Source: CAYJBH01 sp964368815 (GTDB lineage Bacteria > Bacillota > Clostridia > Oscillospirales > Ruminococcaceae). From it: a DNA stretch of 64,000 bases. The DNA lies in NCBI GenBank assembly GCA_964368815.1, contig CAYJDA010000003.1:74570-138569 (forward strand). Direction: 5' to 3'. Each line of letters opens with the position of its first letter. The stretch's first letter is position 1. The notes below the pieces were generated by a model, which was not told where the DNA came from, made no database searches, and worked only from the letters and a program-made list of their open reading frames with translations. Below, piece after piece: positions 53,044 through 63,240 of this stretch. Made by a program: the position numbers and the translations under genes.

Positions 53044-54086
53044 TGACAAGAAAAGTTAAGGTGAAAGATATTGTAATAGGTGGTGGTGCCCCCATTACAA
53101 TTCAATCTATGCTTAGCATACCTCACAATAACATTAAGGATAATATTTCCCAGGCTATCGCTTTAGAAAAAGTTGGCTGTGACATTATTAGAATTGCAGT
53201 TCCTGATGCCGAAGCTATTAACACTTTAATTGCATTAAAGCAATCTGTTAATTGTCCAATAGTTGCAGATATACATTTTGATTATAGGTTGGCATTGCTA
53301 TCGGTTAAAGCCGGTGTTGATAAAATTAGAATTAACCCCGGTAATATTGGAGGGAGTGACAAGATTAAGGCCGTTGTAGATGCATGCGGAACTAATAACA
53401 TACCGATTAGAATCGGAGTTAATAACGGTAGCATTGAAAAACATCTTGCCGAAAAATTTGGTGAAGACCGTGCCGGAGCACTAGTAGAAAGTGCCCTTTC
53501 TCATGTTAAACTTTTAGAACATGAGAATTTTAAAGATATAGTTATTTCAGTGAAATGCAGTAATGTTCCATTAATGATTGAGGCATATCGCAGATTATCA
53601 AAGCTAGTTGATTATCCGCTGCATCTCGGTGTTACCGAAGCCGGAACGCTTATGCAATCGCTATGTAAATCTTCTTTGGGAATAGGCAGCTTATTGCTGG
53701 ATAATATAGGAGATACAATCAGGGTATCGCTAACCGGTGATGTTTGTGACGAGGTTAGAGCAGCACGCTTTATTCTTCGAGCGGTTGGAAAACCTGTTTG
53801 CGGAGTTGAGCTAATCAGCTGTCCTACCTGTGGCAGGACACAGATACCGCTCATTGAGATTGCAAAACAGGTTGAGGAAAGATTAGAACATATTAAAGAG
53901 CCTATAAAGGTTGCTGTAATGGGCTGTGTTGTTAACGGTCCGGGCGAAGCAAAAGATGCAGATATTGGCATAGCGGGTGGTAATAATTCAGCCGTTTTGT
54001 TTAAAAAAGGAGAACGAATACGAACCTTAAACGGTGATATTGTCTCTGAGTTAGTAAAGGAAGTGGAGAAACTTGCAGGGGTATAA
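53043..54086 (+). CDS. ispG: (E)-4-hydroxy-3-methylbut-2-enyl-diphosphate synthase
   Basis: [4Fe-4S] enzyme of the MEP pathway, 347 residues, two-domain short form. The TIM barrel holds DIIRIAVPD and VDKIRINPGN. Cluster ligands are in SCPTCGRTQ and GCVVNGPGEAKDADIG. Overlaps polC by 14 bases. Confidence 0.97.
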   Translation: MTRKVKVKDIVIGGGAPITIQSMLSIPHNNIKDNISQAIALEKVGCDIIRIAVPDAEAINTLIALKQSVNCPIVADIHFDYRLALLSVKAGVDKIRINPGNIGGSDKIKAVVDACGTNNIPIRIGVNNGSIEKHLAEKFGEDRAGALVESALSHVKLLEHENFKDIVISVKCSNVPLMIEAYRRLSKLVDYPLHLGVTEAGTLMQSLCKSSLGIGSLLLDNIGDTIRVSLTGDVCDEVRAARFILRAVGKPVCGVELISCPTCGRTQIPLIEIAKQVEERLEHIKEPIKVAVMGCVVNGPGEAKDADIGIAGGNNSAVLFKKGERIRTLNGDIVSELVKEVEKLAGV

Positions 54087-57000
54087 TTTTTTTTGTGATA
54101 TATTTGATGAATGGCTTTCTGCTGAGCTATCTGATTCACTGCGTCACAGCATACTAAACAGAGTTATGATAGATGAGCAAAAAGGGCATGTTAAAATATA
54201 TGTTACTACACAAAATGCAATGCCGGCTTCATTGATTTTTGAAACTCAAAAGAAAATAAGTTCTGCTTTTGCAGGCCAAGTTGTGACAATTAATAACCTT
54301 ATCCCTAAGGAAGCAGTAACCTCTGAGTCAATACTTTTATTTTGTGAAGAATTAGCATCAAGTGGCATTGCAATTAACGGCTTTTTAGATGATACACCGC
54401 CAACAGTTAACGAGGATAAAATAACTCTTTATTGCTGTATTGACTTTGAGCTTTTGAAATCTCAAAATTTTTGCGAGCAGCTTTCTGAGCTTATTTATAG
54501 CAAAACTGCTTGGCAGCCGATAGTTGAACTTCAACTTGTTGATGGAAAAAATACAAAAAAACAGACGAAAAAATTAAATAATACCTCTATTTCATCTCTT
54601 CCGCCTTGGGAACAAGCAGTATCCAGTAATCCTCTGCCTATAGCAAAGAAACCAGCAGTCAAACCATCTATAAACAAATCTACTAAAAAATTCATTATTC
54701 CCAACATCGAAGGTCTCAAAGTTGTGTCGGATGATGGTGAATTACTGTGGGGGAAAATATTTAAACCAAATTTCTTAATTCCTGTATCGCAGGTAGGTGA
54801 GCAGGTTGGCCGTTTAATGATTTATGGCGATGTTTTTGATGTTGAACTATTTGAAGGTTACAAAAAAGTTTTAACAATACTTATTACAGACGGGACAGGG
54901 AGCTGTAAACTTAAAATAATTGCCAAACCGGAAAATGATAATAAGCTACCCAATGTAAATGTTGGAGATACCATCTTTGTAAAGGGAGACTGTAGCTTTG
55001 ATGAACGCTGGGAAAAGGATTACATCCTCTACCCTTCCGACATTGTTAAGGTAGAACGACAACAAAGGTTTGATTCTGCTGAGGAAAAAAGAGTTGAACT
55101 TCATCTACATACCAAAATGAGCTCGTTGGATGCACTTATTTCACCTAAGGAATTAATTAAACAGGTTTCAAAATTAGGGCATACAGCTGTCGCTATAACC
55201 GACCATGGTAACTGTCAAGCTTTTCCACAAGCAATGATAGAGGTGGACAAATTAAGAAAAAACGGTAAAGAATTTAAGCTTATTTATGGGCTTGAAGGCT
55301 ATTTTGTTGCCGATGAAAAAACCCCGGAAGATACAGAAAGATTCGAGCATAAATCTCGCACATATCATATAATACTTTATGCGAAAACCCAAACAGGGCT
55401 TCTAAATCTATATAAAATTATTTCAAGAAGCCATCTTGACCACTTTCACAAACGCCCAAGAATACCGAGATGGTTATTAGATAAACACAGAGAGGGGCTA
55501 ATAATTGGCTCTGCCTGTGAAGCTGGTGAGCTTTACCAAGGTATTGTTGAAGGTTTCTCATTCTCTACCCTGCTTGAAATTGCTACTTATTATGATTTTT
55601 TAGAGGTTCAGCCACTCATGAATAATGAGTTTATGATTCGCAATTCGATTGTTAGCGGTGTGGATGTTTTAAAAGAAAATGTTCACACAATCATAAAGTT
55701 AGGTGAACAACTAAATATACCGGTTATCGCAACAGGAGATGTTCACTTCTTTAATAAAGAAGATTCTATCTATCGAACGGTTTTAACATCAGTTAAATTT
55801 AAAGATGCTGACCTACAACCTCCACTGTACTACAGAACAACAGAGGAAATGTTGGCTGAATTTGAATATTTGGGTGATGAAAAAGCGTTTGAGGTTGTTG
55901 TTAAAAACCCAAATCTATTGGTTGAACAGGTAGATGATCTTAGAGCTATTCCAAAAGGAACATTTACTCCTAAAATTGAAGGTTCAGAAGAGGAACTTAT
56001 TTCGCTAACTATGGAGGGAGCAAAGCAAATATACGGTGATCCTTTGCCTCAGGATATTCAGGAACGCTTAGAAAGAGAGTTGGATAGCATTAATAAGCAT
56101 GGCTTTGCTGTGTTGTATATCATTGCACAAAAACTTGTTAAAAACTCGGTCGATAACGGGTACCTTGTTGGTTCACGTGGTAGTGTCGGCTCCTCTGCTG
56201 TTGCATTTTTTGCAGGAATATCAGAAGTTAACTCAATACCACCACACTATATTTGTAAAAAATGTTATCATTACGAAATAACCCCTGAAGTAAATTCCGG
56301 TTTTGACCTTCCATCTAAGGACTGCCCAAGCTGTGGTAATCCATTATATGGTGATGGACATGACATCCCATTTGAAACATTTCTAGGGTTTAATGGTGAT
56401 AAAGCTCCGGATATTGACCTTAATTTTTCGGGTGAATATCAAGAAAATGCGCATAAATATACCGAAGAACTTTTTGGTAGCGAATATGTATTTAAAGCCG
56501 GAACAATATCTTTATTGCAGGATAAAACTGCATATGGTTATGTAAAAAAATATCTTGAAGAGCGTCAAATGTCGGTAAGTAAAGCTGAAGAAATCAGGCT
56601 ATCAAAAGGGTGTGTTGATGTAAAAAAAACCACCGGGCAACATCCTGGCGGAATGGTTGTTGTTCCTTCCGGTTATGAAGTAGAAAACTTTACCCCTGTT
56701 CAGCACCCTGCTGACAGTAAAGAAAAAGGTGTTGTTACTACCCATTTTGAATTTAAATATCTACATGATACTATCTTAAAACTTGATATATTGGGGCATG
56801 ATATGCCAACTATTTTTAAACATCTCTCAGATATAACAGGTATTTCAATGTCGGATGTTCCGATGAACGACGAGGACGTCATGTCGCTGTTATTATCACC
56901 TGAGTTATTAAATTTATCAGAGAAAGATATTGATAGCAAAACAGGAACATTTGGTATTCCTGAGCTTGGAACAAATTTTGTTCGAAATATGCTTATTGCC

Positions 57001-57846
57001 GCACAACCAAAAACCTTTAGCGACCTCATACAAATTTCAGGTCTTTCTCACGGTACTAATGTTTGGAATGGAAACGCTGAGGATCTTATCAAAAATAAAG
57101 TTTGTACCATTGCAGATGTTATTGGAACACGTGACAGTATTATGACCGAGCTAATAAAAAAGGGTGTTGATAAGGCTATGGCCTTTAAAATAATGGAATG
57201 GACACGTAAAGGAAATGCAAAAAAGAACTTTACAGCCGAGATAGAGTCTATGCTACGTGGATGTAATGTTCCTGAATGGTATATAGAAAGTTGTAAAAAA
57301 ATACAATATATGTTCCCTAAAGCTCATGCAGTTGCATATCTAATTGCTGCTGTAAAGTTAATGTGGTTTAAGCTTTATCATCCACTTGAATATTATTCAG
57401 TAATTTTTACGGTAAGAGCAGCAGAAATTTTCGACTACGAGTCAGCAGTCGGTGGAATTACTGTTACACTGAGAAGATACGATGAACTTAAAAGAAAGAT
57501 TGAACAGGAAAAAAAAGCAAAAGATGCCGAACTCTTTACCATGCTACAAAATATTAGAGAAATGTTAAAGCGTGGCTTTGAATTTTTGCCAATAGAGCTG
57601 CATAAAAGTCATGCAACAAAGTATATAATTGAAGACGGAAAAATACGACTCCCCTACATATCACTGAGTGGACTCGGTATTACCGCTGCAAATGAGCTTT
57701 ATCGAATTTGTAATGAACATGATAACTTTTTGTCGATAGAGGAGATTGCACAGGAGGCAAAGCTCTCCTCTACCGTTGTTTCAAGACTTATAGAAATAGG
57801 CACCTTAGAAGGTCTACCCGAAACAAGTCAAGTTAGCTTATTTTAA
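54073..57846 (+). CDS. polC: DNA polymerase III alpha subunit, PolC type, lacking the exonuclease insert
   Basis: Replicative polymerase of low-GC Gram-positives. Order seen: N-terminal domains (1-190), OB fold (about 225-330), PHP domain beginning ELHLHTKMSS (about 342) with ITDHGN and GDVHFF, the polymerase core with the zinc finger CKKC/CPSC, PDIDLNFSG (about 777, catalytic Asp), YVFKAGTISLLQDKTAYGY, LDILGHDMPT and ISGLSHGTNVWNGN. In B. subtilis PolC (1437 aa) a DEDD exonuclease of about 180 residues splits PHP after GLEGY. Here GLEGYFVADEK runs within 20 residues into SRTYHIILYAKTQTG, so the exonuclease is missing and the total is 1257 aa. TTG start with GGAG four bases upstream. Confidence 0.96.
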   Translation: MQGYNFFCDIFDEWLSAELSDSLRHSILNRVMIDEQKGHVKIYVTTQNAMPASLIFETQKKISSAFAGQVVTINNLIPKEAVTSESILLFCEELASSGIAINGFLDDTPPTVNEDKITLYCCIDFELLKSQNFCEQLSELIYSKTAWQPIVELQLVDGKNTKKQTKKLNNTSISSLPPWEQAVSSNPLPIAKKPAVKPSINKSTKKFIIPNIEGLKVVSDDGELLWGKIFKPNFLIPVSQVGEQVGRLMIYGDVFDVELFEGYKKVLTILITDGTGSCKLKIIAKPENDNKLPNVNVGDTIFVKGDCSFDERWEKDYILYPSDIVKVERQQRFDSAEEKRVELHLHTKMSSLDALISPKELIKQVSKLGHTAVAITDHGNCQAFPQAMIEVDKLRKNGKEFKLIYGLEGYFVADEKTPEDTERFEHKSRTYHIILYAKTQTGLLNLYKIISRSHLDHFHKRPRIPRWLLDKHREGLIIGSACEAGELYQGIVEGFSFSTLLEIATYYDFLEVQPLMNNEFMIRNSIVSGVDVLKENVHTIIKLGEQLNIPVIATGDVHFFNKEDSIYRTVLTSVKFKDADLQPPLYYRTTEEMLAEFEYLGDEKAFEVVVKNPNLLVEQVDDLRAIPKGTFTPKIEGSEEELISLTMEGAKQIYGDPLPQDIQERLERELDSINKHGFAVLYIIAQKLVKNSVDNGYLVGSRGSVGSSAVAFFAGISEVNSIPPHYICKKCYHYEITPEVNSGFDLPSKDCPSCGNPLYGDGHDIPFETFLGFNGDKAPDIDLNFSGEYQENAHKYTEELFGSEYVFKAGTISLLQDKTAYGYVKKYLEERQMSVSKAEEIRLSKGCVDVKKTTGQHPGGMVVVPSGYEVENFTPVQHPADSKEKGVVTTHFEFKYLHDTILKLDILGHDMPTIFKHLSDITGISMSDVPMNDEDVMSLLLSPELLNLSEKDIDSKTGTFGIPELGTNFVRNMLIAAQPKTFSDLIQISGLSHGTNVWNGNAEDLIKNKVCTIADVIGTRDSIMTELIKKGVDKAMAFKIMEWTRKGNAKKNFTAEIESMLRGCNVPEWYIESCKKIQYMFPKAHAVAYLIAAVKLMWFKLYHPLEYYSVIFTVRAAEIFDYESAVGGITVTLRRYDELKRKIEQEKKAKDAELFTMLQNIREMLKRGFEFLPIELHKSHATKYIIEDGKIRLPYISLSGLGITAANELYRICNEHDNFLSIEEIAQEAKLSSTVVSRLIEIGTLEGLPETSQVSLF

Positions 57847-57850
57847 ACCC

Positions 57851-58999
57851 TTACCATTCGGCAATGCTTCCATCATCTGTTCGGCAGAGTGGGTTTTTCC
57901 AGTTATGACCCTTTTGTGCCATTTCTCTTACCTTGTCTTCATTAATTTCTATACCAAGCCCCGGTTTAGTTGGTCGTTCAATATGTCCGTCCTTAAAACT
58001 AAATACCGACTTATCACTTAAATAATCTAGAAGATCAGAGCCTTTGTTGTAGTGAATACCGAGGCTCTGCTCCTGTATAAAAGCGTTAGGAGTGCAAAAA
58101 TCAAGCTGCGCACATGCAGATAAAGCTATAGGACCTAAAGGACAATGTGGTGCTACAGCAACATCATACGCTTCAGCCATAGCTGCAATTTTTTTACACT
58201 CTAATATACCTCCTGCATGACTTAAGTCGGGTTGAATAATATCAACACCACCTGCGGTTATTATGTTTTTAAATCCCCAACGGGTGTAATTTCTTTCGCC
58301 TGTTGCAATAGGCGTTGAGGTATGTCTTCTAAGTTCAACAAATGCCTCCTCATTTTCAGTTAAAACCGGCTCTTCTATAAACATTAAATTATATTTTTCC
58401 AATTCCTTCATTAGCATTCTTGCCATAGATTTATGAATTCTTCCATGAAAATCAATAGCAATATCTAATTTATTACCTAATGCATCCCTAATAGAGGCGA
58501 CCCTATCGCAAACCTCATCAATGTGTCTATAGTTGTCTATCCACTTTATTGGAGGCGTAGCATTCATCTTAACTGCTGTATACCCTATTTCATACATTTC
58601 CTTTGCTTGTTTTGCAACCTCGGTAGGGTTATCCCCTCCTATCCAACAATAAACTCTTAATTTATCTTTAACCGCTCCTCCGAGTAACTCATAAATAGGA
58701 GCATTAAAAAATTTACCTTTGATATCCCACAATGCCTGTTCTATCCCGGACATTGCACTACTTATTATTGGCCCACCCCTATAAAATGTTCCTCTATATA
58801 TTGTTTGCCATATATCCTCAATATCGCCCGCGTTACGACCTATTAAAAATTCTTCCATCTCCTTTACGGCTGCAGCAACCGTATCCGCACGCCCCTCTAC
58901 AATTGGCTCTCCCCAGCCAACAAGTCCCGATTGTGTTGTTACTTTAACAAATAACCAACGAGGTTCAACCTTGAAAAGCTCAATACTTTTAATTTTCAT
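57851..58999 (-). CDS. dgoD: D-galactonate dehydratase
   Basis: Mandelate racemase/enolase superfamily, 382 residues, the same length as E. coli DgoD. Metal ligands and acid-base residues appear in IDFHGRIHK (Asp, His), FIEEPVLTEN (Glu), TGERNYTR (Glu) and APHCPLGPIA (His). It converts galactonate to 2-keto-3-deoxygalactonate. ATG at 58999 has GGAAGG eight bases upstream. No dgoK or dgoA lies next to it in the window, so it would work with genes elsewhere. It ends four bases from polC. Confidence 0.88.
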   Translation of the reverse strand: MKIKSIELFKVEPRWLFVKVTTQSGLVGWGEPIVEGRADTVAAAVKEMEEFLIGRNAGDIEDIWQTIYRGTFYRGGPIISSAMSGIEQALWDIKGKFFNAPIYELLGGAVKDKLRVYCWIGGDNPTEVAKQAKEMYEIGYTAVKMNATPPIKWIDNYRHIDEVCDRVASIRDALGNKLDIAIDFHGRIHKSMARMLMKELEKYNLMFIEEPVLTENEEAFVELRRHTSTPIATGERNYTRWGFKNIITAGGVDIIQPDLSHAGGILECKKIAAMAEAYDVAVAPHCPLGPIALSACAQLDFCTPNAFIQEQSLGIHYNKGSDLLDYLSDKSVFSFKDGHIERPTKPGLGIEINEDKVREMAQKGHNWKNPLCRTDDGSIAEW

Positions 59000-59039
59000 A
59001 AGAAATACCTTCCACAATAACTAAATTCATGTTATACTT

Positions 59040-59068
59040 ATTTTATGATATTAATATATAGTTGTCAA
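59040..59068 (-). promoter_or_regulatory. Sigma-A promoter of the galactonate dehydratase gene
   Basis: Minus-strand perfect TTGACA (59063-59068), 17 bp, TAAAAT (59040-59045), 40 bp before the start. Confidence 0.75.
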
Positions 59069-59147
59069 TTGGTAGATACAAATAATTTATCATTTTATTA
59101 AACTAAACAAATTTTAATTGTTACTATTAAAAAAGAAAGGACATTTT

Positions 59148-59537
59148 ATGTTGGAAATTGGTATTATCGGTGAAAAAGAAGCAGTTGTAAATAATTCAAA
59201 TACGGCTTTAGCTATGGGGAGTGGAGATTTAGAAGTATTTTCAACCCCCTGCATGATAGCACTTATGGAGTCTACGGCGAATGATAGCCTGAAAAAACAC
59301 ATCGATGACACACAGGGAACGGTGGGAACCCTAATCAACATTAAGCATCTATCTGCAACGCCACTCAATATGAAAATCTATATAAAAAGTGAACTTATTG
59401 AGATAGATGGAAAAAAATTAACCTTTACTGTAAAAGCCTTTGATGAGGTTGGACTAATTGGTGAAGGCATTCATGAGCGTTTTATTATTAATAATGAAAA
59501 GTTTATGCAAAAAACTCAATTAAAATTATCACACTAA
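59148..59537 (+). CDS. Hotdog-fold thioesterase (FlK-like)
   Basis: 129-residue hotdog thioesterase. STPCMIALMESTAND carries the Thr and Glu, and GTLINIKHLSATP the His, of the fluoroacetyl-CoA thioesterase-like group, in which these residues form the active site. The true substrate is probably some acyl-CoA; no evidence for fluoroacetate. AAAGGA six bases before ATG at 59148. Monocistronic. Confidence 0.82.
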   Translation: MLEIGIIGEKEAVVNNSNTALAMGSGDLEVFSTPCMIALMESTANDSLKKHIDDTQGTVGTLINIKHLSATPLNMKIYIKSELIEIDGKKLTFTVKAFDEVGLIGEGIHERFIINNEKFMQKTQLKLSH

Positions 59538-59563
59538 TTAAATATCATATATACTACCTTATA

Positions 59564-59601
59564 AAAATAGCACTGAATAACTCGTTATTCAGTGCTATTT
59601 T
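59564..59601. terminator. Bidirectional terminator
   Basis: A 17-bp perfect stem (AAAATAGCACTGAATAA arm) with a CTCG loop, between the convergent thioesterase and EAL genes. A-tract on the left and T-tract on the right allow function in both directions. Confidence 0.9.
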
Positions 59602-59613
59602 AAAATGTTATTA

Positions 59614-62600
59614 TTACATACTTTTCTTGGAATTATTCAGTGCGCAAACGGCATAATTGTAAAGACTGTCATAGTTATCCCCATCTTCTGGATACAAAGC
59701 TATACCTATATGTGCTTTAATATGTAAGTCTTTACCATCCTTTTTGTAGTTTATGTTTAATGAATCACGAACTTCATCAGCCTTTTTTTGAACGATGTCT
59801 AATGATTTGTAGTCACCTATAAATACATAAAACTCTTTTTCGGCAGTTCTGCCAATAATGTCAGAGCTTCTAAACATATTTCTTAGTAATTGACCTATTT
59901 CGCCAACACAATCATCACTATATTCTTGACCGTACAAAACTTTTATTTTCTCAAAGTTCTCAATTTCAATAATTAACAGCGCACAGGTTTCAATGTCGTG
60001 AGTAGTAATTCTTAAATAGTTATGTATGTATCTATCTGTCGCACTTTTATTATAAATTCTTGTTAATGAGTCGGCCTCAGATTTGGCTTTTAAAATATTC
60101 ATTTCTAGGCTATGAGCAATCGCTTCCGACATTTTACCCACAATCCTATTTCGATTTTCCTCTTGATCAAATATTTTTTTGCTACTATATATATACCAAA
60201 TCGGCTCTCCTGATGGGAGATTAATGCAGAATTCCCCTTCAATTCTATTCGGTAAATTTGTGATGTCACCATTATTGATTTCTGCTAAATGTGGAAATGC
60301 TTTTTTACATAAATCAGTTTCATTGAAATTAATTATAGTATCCGAAACTTCAAACTTTTCAGCAAAATTTCTAGAAAAACGAATAGAATTTGAACTGCAA
60401 TTATAATCAAAAAATGCGTTGTTGGTGAGCGATGCTATTGTTGAGTTAAACTCCTTTTCTTTTTGTAGGTCGTTTGTTGCATTAGCATACGATGTAAGGT
60501 CGGTAAGAGAAAAATAAAGCCTTTGTTTCCCTCTTTCATTTTTGGTTGTTTTTCCACTTAACTGAACAACTTTATAACCTTGTTTTTTTGTCTCTATATG
60601 GCATACGTACTCAAGTAAAGCCTCCGAATCTTTCGCAATGGAACTATTGGTATATGATACAAGCTCTTCCCTATCAGCCGGATGAACCATATCAATTCCT
60701 CTATTTTTATAAAGAGACTTAACTTCGCCATGGGTATAGCCAATAATATTAAAAAATCCCTCGTTAGCCTCAACAATAGTTAAAGATTCATCTAATTTAG
60801 CTACAAGGATACCACAAGGAACGAATGAACTTGCATACTTTGTATCGTTAATACTCTGGATAAGTTCAATATTCTCCTGTAAACTACCTAATTTTTTTTG
60901 CATGCTACTTTTATATTTCTGAAGAAAATCGTCGGTAGACATTGGGCGATCAAAAACATAGCCTTGAACAGCATCACAATTCATCGAACGAAGCATCATA
61001 ACCTGTTCAGGAGTTTCAATTCCTTCTGCAATAACAAACATACCCAAACCTTGAGAAAGTTTAATAATTCCATCAATAAGCATATCATCGCGCCTTGCAG
61101 ACATGCCTTCATCAAAAAAGTTTTTATCAAGTTTTAAAGTAGTAACATTTAAATCTTTAAGCATTGAGAGTGATGAATATCCGGATCCAAAATCATCAAT
61201 TGATGTTTTAAATCCATGCTCACGAAGCTGTTTAAAAAAAACATTAAGTGCATTTTGATTTTCAGCTAATGCAGACTCAGTAAGTTCAATTTCAATTAAA
61301 TTGTGAGGTATGTTATATTTGTCTACAGTATTAACAATACTTTCTGAAATATCAAAATTAACTAAATTTACTCGAGAAAGATTAACCGAGATAGGAATTC
61401 CATCTAATCCATCATCTAACCATTTCCTTAAAAGTATGCAGCTTTGCTCAAGTATATGGCGATCAAGTTCAATAATAAAACCATCTTTTTCAAAATTTGG
61501 AATAAAATCATTTGGGAAAATCATATTTCCATTTGGTTCTATCCAGCGCACTAAAGCTTCTGCGCCAATCAATGTTTCATTTTGAATGTTAAATTTAGGC
61601 TGTAAAAAAACCTTAAACTCATTGTTAGCAAGTGCAGCTTTTTTCTTATTAGAAATTTCGTTTTTTCTGTATAGCTCCATTCGAAATGTATCATCATAAT
61701 CCCACGATTTTTTAGCAGGGTTTTTCTTTGCCATACCATGTGCGAGTGATGTTTTATTAATTATATCAATTACATCGGTTTCATAATTATCGATAAAATA
61801 ACGACCATACCTAAATTTAAATTCATGGTTCTTTAGCTCCGATATATTATCTAAAAATTGTTTTTCAAATATATCGCAATTAAAATTATCTTTTTCTAAT
61901 AAACCATTTCCGGAAAACATTAAAAACTCATCTACTCCGACTCTTGCCGCAATAAAAGTCTCCTCTTGAATGTCATTCAATGTTTCTGCAATTTTTATAA
62001 GGACTAAGTTTCCGTTGTCAAATCCATAAACTTCATTAATTACATGAAATTTAATAATATCCATCTTTTGCATTGTAAATTTCATGTTTGGATGCTTTTT
62101 AATCATGTCAGCAACTAACATTCGAAATTTAATCAAGGTAGGAAGTCCTGTTAAGTGATCAAAATAATTTGTTTTTTCAATTTTTTTCATAGATGAAATA
62201 TGATAATACGAGGTATAACAAATAAGACCGATTAACGACCAATAAATTATGATACATATAATATTTAAACGGTTAACCGCATCCGCCATCTCACCATTTA
62301 TTTCATTGGACTCAACAGTTATTGCTAATGTCCAACCAGTATTTTCAATATGATAATATGCAAAAACTTTCTCAGCATTGCTATACTCATATACAAAACT
62401 ACCATTATTAATGTTATCAACATTATTTGATTCTAAAATACTTTGCTGGATTATGCCCTTTTCTTCAGTAATTATATCACTCGAGTAGTCATCACTGGTA
62501 GAAAAAAGAATATTAGTATTTTCATCTATAAAATAAATATCGCCACTGTTATTTGTTAAACTATTAAAGACGGAAATAAAATCATCTAATAAAACCTCCC

Positions 62601-63102
62601 CCCATAATACGCCTGTTACCAAGCCATCATTAATAACAGGCACAAAAATGCTAACAGCAATTTGTACCTGATCATCAAATAAATATGGTGAAGAAATCGA
62701 TGTTTCACTGTTTAATGCGCTCGCAAAAAAACTGTTAACACTGAAATCCTGTTTAATATCATCTATTGAAACACCATTTCCATCAGTATCAATGTAAAAC
62801 AGTGTTTGGAATTCATTAATACCAATATGAGAGTTTAGAAATTTTATTGTATCTTCTTCTTTAATATTGTTTCGTGAAATATATTTAGAAAGAAGTGCTA
62901 ATGTTTGATAGCCGTCATTAATATTATGTTCCAAAAGAAGTTCTAAGCGAGCGCCTATTTGCTCCATCTCGCTTAGCGCAGAGTTTTCTAAAGCTTGATT
63001 TGCAGAGTGCTGAACCCAAAGTGACAACCCGGCAATAATAAATGCAATTATGCAAACAATAATAGTTGACACAATTTTATTATTCAGCGAAATTAGCTTC
63101 AT
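59614..63102 (-). CDS. Membrane sensor with degenerate GGDEF, EAL, PAS and second degenerate GGDEF
   Basis: 1162 residues. TM1 (about 11-30), an extracellular dCache-like sensor (about 35-270), TM2 (about 277-298). Then come GGDEF-1 (about 305-460, with RVGVDEF in place of RxGGDEF), EAL (about 485-730), PAS (about 755-870) and GGDEF-2 (about 1000-1160, with RTAEKEF). The EAL domain keeps its catalytic set: EALVRW, SVNLS, EIELTES, IDDFGSGYSSL, LKLDKNF and AEGIET. Thus it probably degrades c-di-GMP in response to an outside ligand, while both cyclase domains look inactive and may bind GTP or serve as regulators. Single gene with its own promoter. Confidence 0.9.
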   Translation of the reverse strand: MKLISLNNKIVSTIIVCIIAFIIAGLSLWVQHSANQALENSALSEMEQIGARLELLLEHNINDGYQTLALLSKYISRNNIKEEDTIKFLNSHIGINEFQTLFYIDTDGNGVSIDDIKQDFSVNSFFASALNSETSISSPYLFDDQVQIAVSIFVPVINDGLVTGVLWGEVLLDDFISVFNSLTNNSGDIYFIDENTNILFSTSDDYSSDIITEEKGIIQQSILESNNVDNINNGSFVYEYSNAEKVFAYYHIENTGWTLAITVESNEINGEMADAVNRLNIICIIIYWSLIGLICYTSYYHISSMKKIEKTNYFDHLTGLPTLIKFRMLVADMIKKHPNMKFTMQKMDIIKFHVINEVYGFDNGNLVLIKIAETLNDIQEETFIAARVGVDEFLMFSGNGLLEKDNFNCDIFEKQFLDNISELKNHEFKFRYGRYFIDNYETDVIDIINKTSLAHGMAKKNPAKKSWDYDDTFRMELYRKNEISNKKKAALANNEFKVFLQPKFNIQNETLIGAEALVRWIEPNGNMIFPNDFIPNFEKDGFIIELDRHILEQSCILLRKWLDDGLDGIPISVNLSRVNLVNFDISESIVNTVDKYNIPHNLIEIELTESALAENQNALNVFFKQLREHGFKTSIDDFGSGYSSLSMLKDLNVTTLKLDKNFFDEGMSARRDDMLIDGIIKLSQGLGMFVIAEGIETPEQVMMLRSMNCDAVQGYVFDRPMSTDDFLQKYKSSMQKKLGSLQENIELIQSINDTKYASSFVPCGILVAKLDESLTIVEANEGFFNIIGYTHGEVKSLYKNRGIDMVHPADREELVSYTNSSIAKDSEALLEYVCHIETKKQGYKVVQLSGKTTKNERGKQRLYFSLTDLTSYANATNDLQKEKEFNSTIASLTNNAFFDYNCSSNSIRFSRNFAEKFEVSDTIINFNETDLCKKAFPHLAEINNGDITNLPNRIEGEFCINLPSGEPIWYIYSSKKIFDQEENRNRIVGKMSEAIAHSLEMNILKAKSEADSLTRIYNKSATDRYIHNYLRITTHDIETCALLIIEIENFEKIKVLYGQEYSDDCVGEIGQLLRNMFRSSDIIGRTAEKEFYVFIGDYKSLDIVQKKADEVRDSLNINYKKDGKDLHIKAHIGIALYPEDGDNYDSLYNYAVCALNNSKKSM

Positions 63103-63159
63103 GTAACCCTCGATAAGATAATGCTTATCTCATGTAAAATACAATTTGATATTTAACTA

Positions 63160-63188
63160 ATTATACACTAATATTGCTATAAAGTCAA
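63160..63188 (-). promoter_or_regulatory. Sigma-A promoter of the EAL gene
   Basis: Minus-strand TTGACT (63183-63188), 17 bp, perfect TATAAT (63160-63165), about 58 bp before the start. The leader shows a short GATAAG/CTTATC hairpin but no c-di-GMP riboswitch. Confidence 0.8.
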
Positions 63189-63240
63189 GTTTAACAATTA
63201 TGGTAAAATGTGTTTATTCGTCTGAAAAAATATGATTAAT

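Noticed and set aside
53612..54139. 175-codon minus-strand ORF over ispG and polC
   Set aside because: It lies antisense to strongly conserved coding sequence and has no ribosome binding site; a shadow frame.
63103..63160. c-di-GMP riboswitch in the EAL gene leader
   Set aside because: The leader is too short and lacks the conserved GEMM core; only a small hairpin is present.
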